This document shows, piece by piece, positions 6,724-6,805 of a stretch of 6,805 nt of DNA. Positions within the stretch are counted from its first letter, which is position 1. Every line of letters starts with the position of its first letter. Location: the NCBI GenBank assembly GCA_017964325.1, contig JAGCSE010000251.1, positions 1-6,805 on the forward strand, in the 5' to 3' direction. Source of the stretch: Victivallales bacterium. GTDB taxonomy: Bacteria; Verrucomicrobiota; Lentisphaeria; Oligosphaerales; Oligosphaeraceae. The position numbers and the translations under genes were made by a program. Below the pieces are notes generated by a model. It saw only the letters and a program-made list of their open reading frames with translations, was not told the DNA's origin and searched no databases.

Positions 6724-6805
6724 TTATTTGAGTTCTTTGATGTAGATGTTGCGGAATTCGAGATGGCTGCCGTGGTGCTGCAGTTCGATTTGGCCACTGG
6801 GGTAG
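6724..6805 (-). CDS. C-terminal end of a DUF1080 (3-keto-disaccharide hydrolase type) protein
   Basis: Only the last 26 residues and the TAA stop lie inside the window; the rest is beyond base 6805. The visible part contains GQIELQHHGSHLEFRNIYIK, which closely fits the end of DUF1080 domains: a concanavalin-like beta-sandwich whose final strands typically read G-x-I-x-L-Q-x-H-G, then V/L-E-F-R-N-I-x-I. Members are common in Planctomycetota, Verrucomicrobiota and Lentisphaerota, are often exported, and some act on 3-keto sugars. The N-terminus, any signal peptide and possible extra domains cannot be judged. It is on the same strand as hisD and 47 bases upstream of it, but a shared function is not expected. 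Ending right after NIYIKELK is normal for the family, so the 3' end looks intact. Confidence 0.8.
   Translation of the reverse strand, partial: YPSGQIELQHHGSHLEFRNIYIKELK

Overview
The window holds six protein-coding genes, all on the minus strand, in transcription order from high to low coordinates: the 3' end of a DUF1080-type gene, hisD, argS, lnt, a degenerate alpha/beta-hydrolase-fold gene, and the 5' part of an exported alpha/beta hydrolase. Both outer genes run off the window. The three central identifications (histidinol dehydrogenase, arginyl-tRNA synthetase, apolipoprotein N-acyltransferase) rest on complete, well-conserved catalytic motifs and are near certain.

Organism. Lnt implies an outer membrane with triacylated lipoproteins, so a Gram-negative bacterium. 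A DUF1080 (3-keto-disaccharide hydrolase type) C-terminus, a relative of the exosortase-associated 'hydrolase 2' family, GC-rich intergenic repeats, and starts without Shine-Dalgarno sequences together suggest the PVC superphylum (Lentisphaerota, Kiritimatiellota or Verrucomicrobiota). This placement is inference; there is no rRNA gene or other decisive marker.

Layout. 6724-6805: DUF1080 tail. 6677-6723: short gap with a GC-only hairpin carrying a GAAA loop. 5396-6676: hisD. 5268-5395: the longest gap, 128 bases, with a GC-rich array of GCGGGAC motifs on the hisD side and an AT-rich leader on the argS side. 3489-5267: argS. 1704-3443: lnt. 860-1642: histidine-free hydrolase-fold protein. 1-835: secreted hydrolase. 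Apart from the 128-base gap, spacings are 24-61 bases, compatible with an operon-like arrangement, but no promoter or canonical terminator is convincing. The genes do not form one pathway: histidine synthesis, tRNA charging, lipoprotein maturation and two hydrolase-fold proteins sit together.

I found no CRISPR array, mobile element, tRNA, rRNA, toxin-antitoxin pair or defence system, and no evidence for a novel multi-gene system. The items most worth a second look are the hydrolase-fold protein with no histidine at all and an arginine at the nucleophile position, and the GC-rich repeat array between hisD and argS.
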